From: Bacteroidales bacterium
GTDB taxonomy: Bacteria > Bacteroidota > Bacteroidia > Bacteroidales > VadinHA17
Assembly (NCBI GenBank): GCA_017999895.1
Contig: JAGNKY010000019.1
Coordinates: 1-46,731 of the forward strand
DNA: 46,731 bases
Direction of reading: 5' to 3'
A program made the translations under genes and the position numbers. Shown one piece after another: positions 27,769 through 35,611 of the stretch (position 1 is the first letter of the stretch; each line of letters starts with the position of its first letter). Below the pieces are notes generated by a model. It searched no databases, was not told the DNA's origin, and was given only the letters and a program-made list of their open reading frames with translations.

Positions 27769-27826
27769 ATTTACGGCAGTCAGCAGATATTCTGTAGACT
27801 GGCCGAAATGTTTATATATAATTTTA

Positions 27827-29014
27827 CTATTCAATTATTTCTGTTACTGTTCCAGCACCAACTGTCCTTCCTCCTTCGCGAATTGCAAAACGGAGACCGA
27901 CATTAAGAGCTACCGGATAGATAAGTTCGACAGTTATAGTCAGGTTATCACCAGGTACAACCATTTCTCTGCCTTCCGGAAGGATTATTTCACCTGTCAC
28001 ATCGAGGGTTCTAAGGTAGAACTGTGGGCGGTATTTATTATGGAACGGGGTATGGCGGCCACCCTCTTCTTTCTTAAGTATATACACCTCAGCTTTGAAC
28101 TTGGTATGAGGAGTTATTGTGCCGGGTTTTGCAAGAACCATACCTCTTTTTATTTCCTTTTTGTCAACACCACGTAGAAGTAATCCGACATTATCACCTG
28201 CTTCACCTCTGTCGAGTATTTTCCTGAACATTTCGACTCCTGTACAAACAGTTCTTTTCTTGGTTGCTCCGAGTCCTATAATTTCGAGTTCGTCACCGGT
28301 TTGCACAACACCTGTTTCAATACGACCTGTAGCCACAGTGCCGCGACCGGTTATTGAAAAGATATCTTCAACCGGAAGAAGGAAAGGTTTATCAATATCA
28401 CGTACCGGTATAGGAATATACTCATCAACAGCATTCATAAGTTCGATAACTTTTTCTTCCCATTTCGGTTCTCCGTTCATCGCACCAAGTGCTGAACCTC
28501 TGATAACAGGAGCATTATCGCCATCGAATTGATAGAAGTTTAAAAGGTCGCGAACTTCCATCTCAACCAGGTCGAGCAATTCCTCGTCGTCAACAAGATC
28601 GACCTTATTAAGGAAAACCACTATTTTGGGTACATTAACTTGATGAGCAAGCAGAATATGCTCGCGTGTCTGGGGCATTGGACCGTCATCAGCAGCAACT
28701 ACCAGGATAGCTTCATCCATCTGGGCAGCACCTGTAACCATGTTTTTGATATAATCGGCATGTCCCGGGCAGTCAACATGTGCATAATGTCTTTTTTCAG
28801 TCTGATACTCCACATGTGCTGTATTAATAGTAATACCTCTTTCCTTCTCTTCAGGGGCATTATCAATGGCATAGAAGTCCTTTGCCTCTGCCAGACCCTT
28901 TTTAGCCAGAACCTTTGTAATTGCGGACGTAAGGGTTGTTTTTCCATGGTCGACATGACCAATAGTACCAATATTAACATGTGGTTTAGACCTGTCAAAT
29001 TTTTCTTTTGCCAT
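27827..29014 (-). CDS. tuf: Elongation factor Tu
   Basis: GTPase that delivers aminoacyl-tRNA to the ribosome, 395 residues. G-box motifs are all present: GHVDHGKTT (G1), the effector [12 protein letters not shown] (G2), [12 protein letters not shown] (G3), NKVD (G4) and GSALG (G5). Domains II and III follow with the typical end [14 protein letters not shown]. No kirromycin-type change was looked for in detail. It lies between tRNA-Thr(GGT) and tRNA-Trp, the tufB position of E. coli. Confidence 0.99.
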   Translation of the reverse strand: MAKEKFDRSKPHVNIGTIGHVDHGKTTLTSAITKVLAKKGLAEAKDFYAIDNAPEEKERGITINTAHVEYQTEKRHYAHVDCPGHADYIKNMVTGAAQMDEAILVVAADDGPMPQTREHILLAHQVNVPKIVVFLNKVDLVDDEELLDLVEMEVRDLLNFYQFDGDNAPVIRGSALGAMNGEPKWEEKVIELMNAVDEYIPIPVRDIDKPFLLPVEDIFSITGRGTVATGRIETGVVQTGDELEIIGLGATKKRTVCTGVEMFRKILDRGEAGDNVGLLLRGVDKKEIKRGMVLAKPGTITPHTKFKAEVYILKKEEGGRHTPFHNKYRPQFYLRTLDVTGEIILPEGREMVVPGDNLTITVELIYPVALNVGLRFAIREGGRTVGAGTVTEIIE

Positions 29015-29091
29015 AATTTAAGCTTTATTAAGTTAATTTATAAATAATCAATATTATAACTGTTAATTTCTGTTTTTTAATTTATTCATCG

Positions 29092-29163
29092 AGCCGGAGA
29101 GGGGAATTGAACCCCTGACCCCTTCCTTACCAAGGAAGTGCTCTACCCCTGAGCTACTCTGGC
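29092..29163 (-). tRNA. tRNA-Thr(GGT)
   Basis: Cloverleaf of 72 nt on the minus strand with anticodon stem CTTCC/GGAAG, loop TTGGTAA (anticodon GGT) and T-loop TTCAATT. No CCA is encoded. The acceptor stem GCCAGAG/CTCCGGC has one A4-C69 mismatch. It directly precedes tuf. Confidence 0.94.
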
Positions 29164-29174
29164 TACAGTAATTG

Positions 29175-29247
29175 AGCGGGAGACGGAGTTCGAATCCGCG
29201 ACCCTCAGCTTGGAAGGCTGATGCTCTACCAACTGAGCTACTCCCGC
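29175..29247 (-). tRNA. tRNA-Gly(TCC)
   Basis: Cloverleaf of 73 nt on the minus strand. The acceptor stem GCGGGAG/CTCCCGC is fully paired, the anticodon stem is TCAGC/GCTGA with loop CTTCCAA (anticodon TCC), and the T-loop is TTCGAAC. No CCA is encoded. Confidence 0.96.
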
Positions 29248-29313
29248 ATGAAATATTAATTAAGAGTTATGCTATAATCATTTTTAACATACCAATGCGG
29301 CGAAATTGTAACC

Positions 29314-29399
29314 TGGTGGGGAGAGCAGGATTCGAACCTACGAAGGTATTAACCAGCAGATTTACAGTCTGCCCCAGTTGACCGCTTTGGTATCTCCCC
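29314..29399 (-). tRNA. tRNA-Tyr(GTA)
   Basis: Class II cloverleaf with a long variable arm, 86 nt on the minus strand including an encoded CCA. The acceptor stem GGGGAGA/TCTCCCC is fully paired. The anticodon stem GCAGA/TCTGC has loop CTGTAAA (anticodon GTA), and the T-loop is TTCGAAT. It is the only tRNA in this cluster with an encoded CCA end. Confidence 0.96.
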
Positions 29400-29448
29400 T
29401 CCTGATTATAGAACTTCCTCTTTCTTTTTCATACTCATGCTATTCACG

Positions 29449-29522
29449 AGCCGATGAAGGGATTCGAACCCCCGACCTGCAGATTACAAATCAGCTGCTC
29501 TGACCAACTGAGCTACATCGGC
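29449..29522 (-). tRNA. tRNA-Thr(TGT)
   Basis: Cloverleaf of 74 nt on the minus strand with acceptor stem GCCGATG/CATCGGC, loop TTTGTAA (anticodon TGT) and T-loop TTCGAAT. The anticodon stem GCTGA/TCTGC has a single T29-T41 mismatch. No CCA is encoded. It is the first gene of the tRNA-tuf transcript. Confidence 0.94.
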
Positions 29523-29574
29523 AATTTAAAGAACGCTGCTGAAGGGCATAAAATACCCCTCAAAAATAGGTTTG

Positions 29575-29582
29575 CAAATTTA
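29575..29582 (-). promoter_or_regulatory. Probable -7 element of the tRNA-tuf operon
   Basis: TAAATTTG on the minus strand (TAnnTTTG) lies 53 nt before tRNA-Thr(TGT). A TTG occurs upstream at 23 nt rather than the ideal 19. A short GGGGTATTTTATGCCC hairpin in the leader may be part of the 5' processing region. Confidence 0.45.
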
Positions 29583-29638
29583 TAAAATTTAATTATTATT
29601 TATTACAATTCATTAAAATATTTTTAAAAGCAAGCGGC

Positions 29639-29938
29639 TCATACCCCTTTTAATTTATCTTTATGTCTGGCAATCTGCTTTTTAATAGCATCGATTGCAA
29701 GGCTAACCGACTCTTCAAAACTCTTACTTTGTTTCCTGGCAAACAATGGTTCGCCGGAACATTCGACTTTTATTTCAGCAATCTTGTTTCCCACCCCATT
29801 ATCATTATCAAGCTTTAGATAAACCTCTGCATTTATTATGCCGTTTCCTAATTTTGAAAGCTTTGTCATCTTGTTGTTAATGAACTGAATAAGTTTTTTA
29901 TCGGCATCAAATCGAACAGAATGAATCTGAATATTCAT
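29639..29938 (-). CDS. hpf: Ribosome hibernation-promoting factor, short form
   Basis: Ribosome-associated protein of 99 residues (HPF/RaiA/YfiA family) that binds the decoding site of idle ribosomes. The family fold is visible: MNIQIHSVRFDADKKLIQFI, then INAEVYLKLDN, AEIKVECSGEPLFARKQSKS and the last helix ESVSLAIDAIKKQIARHKDK. The C-terminal dimerisation domain of the long form is absent, so only the short type is encoded here. It lies 15 nt after the recombinase gene in an rpsU-xer-hpf cluster common in Bacteroidota. Confidence 0.92.
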   Translation of the reverse strand: MNIQIHSVRFDADKKLIQFINNKMTKLSKLGNGIINAEVYLKLDNDNGVGNKIAEIKVECSGEPLFARKQSKSFEESVSLAIDAIKKQIARHKDKLKGV

Positions 29939-29953
29939 TATTTACCTCCTTTC

Positions 29954-30838
29954 TTATGCTCTTGGATGAGCGCGTTTATATACTTCTTTCAATTTTTCAA
30001 ATGTATTATGTGTGTAAACCTGAGTTGCAGAAAGGCTTGCATGACCGAGCAACTCTTTGATAGAATTGAGATCGGCACCGCGATTAAGCATGTGCGTTGC
30101 AAAAGAATGCCTCAGAACATGCGGACTTTTCTTTTCCATAGTAGTAACAAGTGAAAGATATGAATTAACTATTCCGTAAACATACCTGTCGTACATCTTT
30201 TTGCCTGAATCTGTCATAAAAAGCCAGCCTTCATCAGTTCCAAAAACTTCCTCCCTCTTTACCATATAATCTTCAAGCTTGGGAACGAAAGAAATAACAA
30301 GAGGAATTATTCTCTGTTTGTTTCTTTTGCCTGTTACTTTTACAGTATTTTCATAAAAATCGACATCGGTACATTTAAGGCCTGTAAGCTCAGCCCTCCG
30401 CATTCCTGTCGTATAAAGCATCTCAATTATTGTTCTGTTCCTTAAGCCCTTAAAATCATCACCAAAATCATAATCATCAAGAAGTTTATCAAGGGCGGAC
30501 TCATCAACAAAAACAGGCAATCGTTTCTGTCGTCGTGGCAATACAACCCCATCGAGTGGATTCTTTTTTATATTACCCTCCATTAACATATACCTGTAAA
30601 AACTTCTCAGACATGATATTTTACGATGAACTGAAACAGTAGAGTATCCTTCATCTATCATTTTCATTATCCATCCACGGATGTCGTACGACGTTACCGT
30701 AGTCAGATCTCCCGATTTATCCGAATTTCCAATAAAAGCAGCAAATTTATCAAGGTCATTCCCGTATGATAATAAAGTGTTGGGGGAATAATGCTTCCCT
30801 GCTTGCAAATATTTAAGAAACGATTCCTTGTAATCCAT
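29954..30838 (-). CDS. XerC/XerD-type tyrosine recombinase
   Basis: Site-specific recombinase of 294 residues, about the length of XerC/XerD, which resolve chromosome dimers. An N-terminal SAM-like core-binding domain (FLKYLQAGKHYSPNTLLSY...) precedes the catalytic domain. That domain carries Arg in TTGMRRAELTGL, Lys in VTGKRNKQRIIP, His and Arg in HVLRHSFATHM, His in LGHASLSATQVY and the nucleophile Tyr275. It has no integron-type insertion between these boxes, so it is not an IntI. The setting rpsU-xer-hpf supports a housekeeping role; which of XerC or XerD it equals cannot be fixed from this window alone. Confidence 0.9.
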   Translation of the reverse strand: MDYKESFLKYLQAGKHYSPNTLLSYGNDLDKFAAFIGNSDKSGDLTTVTSYDIRGWIMKMIDEGYSTVSVHRKISCLRSFYRYMLMEGNIKKNPLDGVVLPRRQKRLPVFVDESALDKLLDDYDFGDDFKGLRNRTIIEMLYTTGMRRAELTGLKCTDVDFYENTVKVTGKRNKQRIIPLVISFVPKLEDYMVKREEVFGTDEGWLFMTDSGKKMYDRYVYGIVNSYLSLVTTMEKKSPHVLRHSFATHMLNRGADLNSIKELLGHASLSATQVYTHNTFEKLKEVYKRAHPRA

Positions 30839-30882
30839 AAAGGAACCAGTATAGGATTGTTTTTAATAAATATTGCAAAGGA

Positions 30883-31074
30883 TTAAAATTCCTTTTGCTG
30901 CATTTTTTGGATGTATTTAGCCCTCTTGATTTCTTCTCTTCGGCGAACCGAAGGCTTTACATAAGCCTGACGAGCACGCAACTCACGCATAACACCCGTC
31001 TTTTCAAATTTCCTTTTGAACTTTTTTAAAGCTCTGTCAATATTTTCGCCCTCTTTAACCGGAACAATAATCAT
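30883..31074 (-). CDS. rpsU: Ribosomal protein bS21
   Basis: Small-subunit protein of 63 residues, basic, with MIIVPVKEGENIDRALKKFK and FEKTGVMRELRARQAYVKPS typical of the Bacteroidota form; it helps initiation by shaping the 3' end of 16S rRNA. The start is the ATG at 31074. An upstream in-frame GTG at 31101 can be excluded because the promoter -7 element overlaps it, so the transcript begins after it. The gene heads the rpsU-xer-hpf cluster. Confidence 0.95.
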   Translation of the reverse strand: MIIVPVKEGENIDRALKKFKRKFEKTGVMRELRARQAYVKPSVRRREEIKRAKYIQKMQQKEF

Positions 31075-31100
31075 GTCTTTTAATTGATTAAATTGAGGCA

Positions 31101-31130
31101 CAAAGGTAAAAATTAAAAATCTCTTTTCAA
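31101..31130 (-). promoter_or_regulatory. Consensus promoter of rpsU
   Basis: On the minus strand TTG (31130-31128), a spacer of exactly 19 nt and TACCTTTG (31108-31101) match the Bacteroidota promoter form TTG-N19-TAnnTTTG. It places the start of transcription downstream of a GTG that could otherwise be mistaken for the start codon. Confidence 0.8.
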
Positions 31131-31220
31131 AATTAATGCAATTATTTTTCCATAGGCTTTTTGCATATTTAAATTACAATATTTAAACATTATATAAAAA
31201 TAACTCTTTTTTCTTTAAAC

Positions 31221-32075
31221 TCAAAATTTTTCATTGGTCCCATCTTCAGAAAAATTTAAGTAATAATTCAGATATTTTGCTTTCGATTCAACTATGATAT
31301 TTTTCTCTGTCAGGTCACTCATTGATCTGAACTTTACTCCATTTTTTCTCAGCCTTACGATAGCCGACGCTGCATCTTTCCCGATATATGGGTGCCTTGA
31401 AATTTCATAAAAACTGGCATTGTTAATTGCAATTTTCCTGATAGTTGTCGAATCTGCTGTAACCAGATATGCAATTTTCGAATAAAGACTGTCGGAAATG
31501 CCGTAAACTTCTTTTAACTGAGCGGGATCGACAAATCCACCGAGTAGCTTACGGTACTTAATAATTCGTGAAGCTAACACAGGTCCGATCCCTGGTAAAG
31601 AAACAAGGCCGGCCGAATCGGAGATGTTAATATCTGTTTTTATGTTCTTTCTTCCAGATGACTTCAAATATTTTTCTACTTCGGTTCTGCTTATTACAAT
31701 ATAAGGTATAATCCTTTCGGCAGTGGCAGAATCAATTGAATACATCGAATAAATATCTTCGGGTTTAAGGAATTTACCTCCGTTATTTCTGAAGTTGATA
31801 ATATTCATTGCTTGAGAACGTGAAAGCCCGACTGAAAGAAGGGATTCAAAAGGAGCAATATTAGGGTCAAATAGTCTTATGGCCGAACTGACTGTATCGC
31901 TTGGCTGCGGTATTGATGAAAGATAATCAGCTGTAATAGTATAATATTCTACAGGAATTTTTTCATTGTCAATAATAACCTTGATGCCGAAGAATGAAAG
32001 AATGAGTATTATGAGAATAAAGGAAGCTCTTCTTTCACGTCTGGAAAAGCCGAACCATTCTGACAGCCGAGACAT
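31221..32075 (-). CDS. Helix-hairpin-helix (ComEA-like) protein
   Basis: Membrane-anchored protein of 284 residues: a basic N-terminus (MSRLSEWFGFSRRERRA) and one membrane segment near residues 17-34 are followed by three helix-hairpin-helix units. They are seen at FESLLSVGLSRSQAMNII, AGLVSLPGIGPVLASRII (best match to the DNA-binding hairpin) and EISRHPYIGKDAASAIVRL. Such units bind DNA backbone without sequence preference, as in ComEA. Related Bacteroidota genes are annotated as helix-hairpin-helix domain proteins; a role in DNA uptake is possible but not shown. It stands alone, between rpsU and tamL. Confidence 0.82.
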   Translation of the reverse strand: MSRLSEWFGFSRRERRASFILIILILSFFGIKVIIDNEKIPVEYYTITADYLSSIPQPSDTVSSAIRLFDPNIAPFESLLSVGLSRSQAMNIINFRNNGGKFLKPEDIYSMYSIDSATAERIIPYIVISRTEVEKYLKSSGRKNIKTDINISDSAGLVSLPGIGPVLASRIIKYRKLLGGFVDPAQLKEVYGISDSLYSKIAYLVTADSTTIRKIAINNASFYEISRHPYIGKDAASAIVRLRKNGVKFRSMSDLTEKNIIVESKAKYLNYYLNFSEDGTNEKF

Positions 32076-32278
32076 ACTTTCCCTTTTTGTTCTTTAATGA
32101 GGAAAGACGCAATTTAAAAATTTTATTTCTAAAACATTAAGGAATCATGAAAAAGTACTGAGCAGAGGAATTTTTTAATTAGAAGGATTAAATGATAGAC
32201 AAAATTTTAAAATATTTTTCCAATAAAGCATAAATAGATAAATCTTAAATTCCAAAATTGTAAACAATAAGCCAATAA

Positions 32279-34636
32279 TCAGAAAGGATAACCTATAGCA
32301 ATAACAAATGCCGCATTACTGCCACTCTTGTCAGACGACTGTCTTGTAAATATCCATCTATCTCTTCCTGTCAGTTTCGGGTCACGAATTTTGAATCCAA
32401 GGTCGGCTCTCAGAAGCACAACTTTAAGGTCAAATCTCATTCCGAATCCTGAACCTATTGCTATATCATCATAAAACTTATTAAACCTGAACATTGCGCC
32501 TGGTCTGTCCGGGTCATTACGTATTGCCCAGATATTACCGGCATCCAAAAATACGGCGCCTTCAAGAACACCAAAAAGCTTAAACCTGTATTCAATATTA
32601 GCTTCAAGTTTTATATCGCCGGTTTGATTAATATATTTTGCTTCAGGAGGCGAATAAGAGCCCGGTCCCAAAGATCGAACCTGCCAGCCCCTAATACCAT
32701 TAGCACCTCCTTCGAAATATTGTTTTTCAAGCGGCAATGCAAGCGAGTTTTTATAAGGAAATCCGGCTCCGGCAAATCCTCTGAAAACTATCGAACTTAC
32801 ATCATTAATCACTCTGTTGTATCTTATATCTATATCACCTTTAACAAACTGAGCGAAAGGTTGACCAAAAACATTGAAATGAGATGTAAGTGAATCGTGG
32901 ACAGCCGTTGCTCCGGTAATATTCATTATTCCTCTTAAAAGATTACCCGAAGATTCGGCGTTTATTCTGATAAACCAATTGTCTTTCGACCTGCGAATAT
33001 TTTGTCGGCTGAAAATATACGAATAGCTTCCTCCGGCAATCAGAACATCTTTATAGCTGTTTATAAGGTACGACGATTTTTCTATTACATTTTTATAATA
33101 TTCCTGTTCTATAGACGGTATTTTCACCATGTTCATTTGTAACGGATAAAATATATGAGTACGGTAATTATCCTGGTTCCATCTGTATCCGAATGAGGCA
33201 TTAGCAACAGTACGTTTATATACAGGTAAATTTTGATAGTTATAAGCAGCCTGTACTGATGTGGAAGGATTATATTTCTGTATAAAGTTTTCGCTTTTCA
33301 GAAATGGTACAAGCAAACCCGGAAATTGCAAACTCGATTCAGCGCCGAATTCCCTTGTGCTTTTTATTCCGGTTGTAGTTTGTGAAAATGTCTCGTAAGC
33401 TCCTCTGAGTTTAAAATTAAATTGTTCTGCGCCATGAAAAAGGTTTCTGTTTAAGTATATAAAATTAAGAGCCCCTCCAAGATTTCCTCCCGAATTGGTT
33501 CCTTCAAGTTCAACTGTAAATGATTGTTTACTGGAAGGAGTAAGCTGAATGATACAATCGAGATACCTGTAATCACCGTCTTTGGGCTCCTCTTCAACCT
33601 CATTATATAGAATGTTGACCAACCTGTATGTTTTAAGCGCGAGCAAACTCTTATTGGTACGCTCAGTGTTCGACTGATTGAAAGTGAAGCCTGGATGCAG
33701 GTAAATGCATTGTAACAATAAATCATAATTTACTGAAGGCTTCTTTTCCAAAGAAATAAAATAATAGCCCTCATAATAAATAGTATCGAATCTTTTCAGA
33801 TATTCTTCTCCCATTAAAAGAAAATCGCGGGGATTATAATCTGTATAGATATAAATATTTCTTAACCTGTATTGCATATGGGGGACAATAACCGGTTTAT
33901 TATCAGGCCCTATCCTTACAGGATTCCTTATAATATATTGAATATCAACCTGACGGTTGGGTATAGTACTATCTACTCTGAAGGAGATATTTTCGGCGGA
34001 AAAATTATAAAATCCATGGTCACGTACAAATCTCTCTACCCTGTTTCTTTCAGCCTGTAATACATCGGCATCATAAGGCTTTCCTCGTTCAATAAGGCAG
34101 GCAGCGGAATCAATGAAAACTATCTTTGCTATTGTAGTGTCTTCAATTTCATACTTAATGTCATGTATAGTATAAGGAGTATTCAAATTTATTTCAAAAT
34201 ATACTTTCGTCCTTTTTTTCTCTGTTTCAATTTTTTCTGTAATACTTCCATCAAAATAACCTTTAGAAATAAGGTAGGCTTTTATCTGTTCTTTGGATTT
34301 CTCGACGGAATTCATATCAAAAACGACAGGTTCCTCCCCAATATTCCTTAGCCAGCTATGAGGCCACTTGTCTTTGTCAATGTCTGAGAAATTATACAGG
34401 CCGAGATGAAACCTCACACCAAAAATCTTCTTATTTGGCTTCTGCCTAATAAGAGGATATATTTCACTTTTTTTTAAATTCCCATTGTTTATCTTTACAT
34501 AGTTCTGATCGAGAAGTGTTTCTCCCTGAGGAATATACTTTGTAGGACTGCATGAAAGAACTGTCAGTAACAGGAACATTAGAATTACCAGATGTCCTTT
34601 AAGATTTATACTTTTATGGGAGAATATATTGTTCAA
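32279..34636 (-). CDS. tamL: TamL-type lipoprotein BamA/TamA homologue
   Basis: Outer-membrane assembly protein of 785 residues of the Omp85 family. The signal peptide ends in a lipobox (LLLTVLSCS, Cys29), the trait that separates Bacteroidota TamL from proteobacterial TamA. POTRA-like domains fill residues about 80-350 (KSKEQIKAYLISKGYFDG is a POTRA-type helix). The C-terminal beta-barrel follows, with SFTVELEGTNSGGNLGGA, ANIEYRFKLFGVLEGAVFLD (the conserved barrel core) and a terminal Phe (FVIAIGYPF). It is divergent from the TrmH-like gene. Partner TamB is not in this window. Confidence 0.88.
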   Translation of the reverse strand: MNNIFSHKSINLKGHLVILMFLLLTVLSCSPTKYIPQGETLLDQNYVKINNGNLKKSEIYPLIRQKPNKKIFGVRFHLGLYNFSDIDKDKWPHSWLRNIGEEPVVFDMNSVEKSKEQIKAYLISKGYFDGSITEKIETEKKRTKVYFEINLNTPYTIHDIKYEIEDTTIAKIVFIDSAACLIERGKPYDADVLQAERNRVERFVRDHGFYNFSAENISFRVDSTIPNRQVDIQYIIRNPVRIGPDNKPVIVPHMQYRLRNIYIYTDYNPRDFLLMGEEYLKRFDTIYYEGYYFISLEKKPSVNYDLLLQCIYLHPGFTFNQSNTERTNKSLLALKTYRLVNILYNEVEEEPKDGDYRYLDCIIQLTPSSKQSFTVELEGTNSGGNLGGALNFIYLNRNLFHGAEQFNFKLRGAYETFSQTTTGIKSTREFGAESSLQFPGLLVPFLKSENFIQKYNPSTSVQAAYNYQNLPVYKRTVANASFGYRWNQDNYRTHIFYPLQMNMVKIPSIEQEYYKNVIEKSSYLINSYKDVLIAGGSYSYIFSRQNIRRSKDNWFIRINAESSGNLLRGIMNITGATAVHDSLTSHFNVFGQPFAQFVKGDIDIRYNRVINDVSSIVFRGFAGAGFPYKNSLALPLEKQYFEGGANGIRGWQVRSLGPGSYSPPEAKYINQTGDIKLEANIEYRFKLFGVLEGAVFLDAGNIWAIRNDPDRPGAMFRFNKFYDDIAIGSGFGMRFDLKVVLLRADLGFKIRDPKLTGRDRWIFTRQSSDKSGSNAAFVIAIGYPF

Positions 34637-34705
34637 ATTGAACCGTGAAAAGTGATTTACAAATATATTGTTTATAATTTTTTGTTATGAACAAACCATT
34701 TTAAA

Positions 34706-35494
34706 ATGCTGAGCAAAAATAAGGAGAAATTTATTTTATCACTTAAGAAAAAAAAGGTCAGAGAAGAACTCAAACTTTTTATTGTCGAAGGAGATAAAAT
34801 GGTAAAGGAGTTTATAGCCAGTGGTATGAAACTGGTATATCTTGTAGCAAAGGCCGAATTTATTTCCGGATTGAATAAAGAGCAACTCGCTTCGATAGGC
34901 AATGTGATTCCGGCAAGTTTCGATGAGCTAAGAAGAATCAGCTCTCTGAAAACACCTCATAATGCCGTTGCAGTTGTTGAGATGCCGGAGATGAAATATG
35001 AACCTGAAAAAATTCTGACCGAACAATGTATTGCGCTCGACTTTATTCAGGATCCGGGGAACCTTGGCACTATTATTAGGTCGGCGGCTTGGTTCGGATT
35101 CAGGAATATAGTCTGCTCTCATTCGTGTGTGGATGTTTACAATCCCAAAGTTATACAGGCAACTATGGGAGCTATATTGAATGTGAATGTTCTCTATGCA
35201 GATCTTGAAGAATTTCTTAATTCCGCAGTAAATTATGGTGTTCCCATTTACGGCACTTTCCCTGATGGAGAATCTATCTATTCCTCTCGGCTCGATGAAA
35301 AAGGGGTTATACTTCTGGGCAATGAATCGAAAGGCATTTCGCAGGAGCTTTTACCTTTTGTAAGTTACCGGTTATCAATACCCAGATTTACTAATTCAAA
35401 GAGAGGAATCGAATCGCTGAATGCGGCAATGGCGGCCTCTATTGTTTTCTCGGAGTTCGCAAGGAGAAGACGTGAGGTTATTGATGATGGATGA
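34706..35494 (+). CDS. TrmH/SpoU-family RNA 2'-O-methyltransferase
   Basis: SpoU-type methyltransferase of 262 residues that would transfer a methyl group from S-adenosylmethionine to a ribose in tRNA or rRNA. The N-terminal L30e-like substrate-binding domain (FIVEGDKMVKEFIASG) is followed by the knotted catalytic domain. The three SPOUT motifs are visible: ALDFIQDPGNLGTIIRSAAWFG (motif 1), VILLGNESKGISQELLPF (motif 2) and LSIPRFTNSKRGIESLNAAMAA (motif 3). The target nucleotide is unknown. A second upstream-facing promoter was not resolved in the 70-nt gap to tamL. Confidence 0.88.
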   Translation: MLSKNKEKFILSLKKKKVREELKLFIVEGDKMVKEFIASGMKLVYLVAKAEFISGLNKEQLASIGNVIPASFDELRRISSLKTPHNAVAVVEMPEMKYEPEKILTEQCIALDFIQDPGNLGTIIRSAAWFGFRNIVCSHSCVDVYNPKVIQATMGAILNVNVLYADLEEFLNSAVNYGVPIYGTFPDGESIYSSRLDEKGVILLGNESKGISQELLPFVSYRLSIPRFTNSKRGIESLNAAMAASIVFSEFARRRREVIDDG

Positions 35495-35610
35495 TGGATG
35501 ATAGATGATATTAACGTGAAACATGAAACATGAAACGCAAAACATAAAACCCTATACGTTGAACGAACTAATCCTGAACTATCGAATGACAATCGAATGA
35601 CCATTGAATG
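35480..35610 (+). repeat. Short-period degenerate tandem repeats
   Basis: After the methyltransferase stop codon comes GATGATGGATGATGGATGAT (period 7-8), then runs built on GAAACATGAAACATGAAACG (period 7) and a series of CGAATGA/GAATGAC units (period 11-12). No coding frame is supported. The same kind of simple repeat recurs at 10389, 42660 and 43090. Confidence 0.6.
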
Positions 35611-35611
35611 A

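Noticed and set aside
29954..30838. Tyrosine recombinase as the integron integrase for the cassette-like array
   Set aside because: It has Xer-type spacing without the extra IntI-specific segment, and its rpsU-xer-hpf setting is housekeeping. It also lies 20 kb from the array in the opposite orientation.
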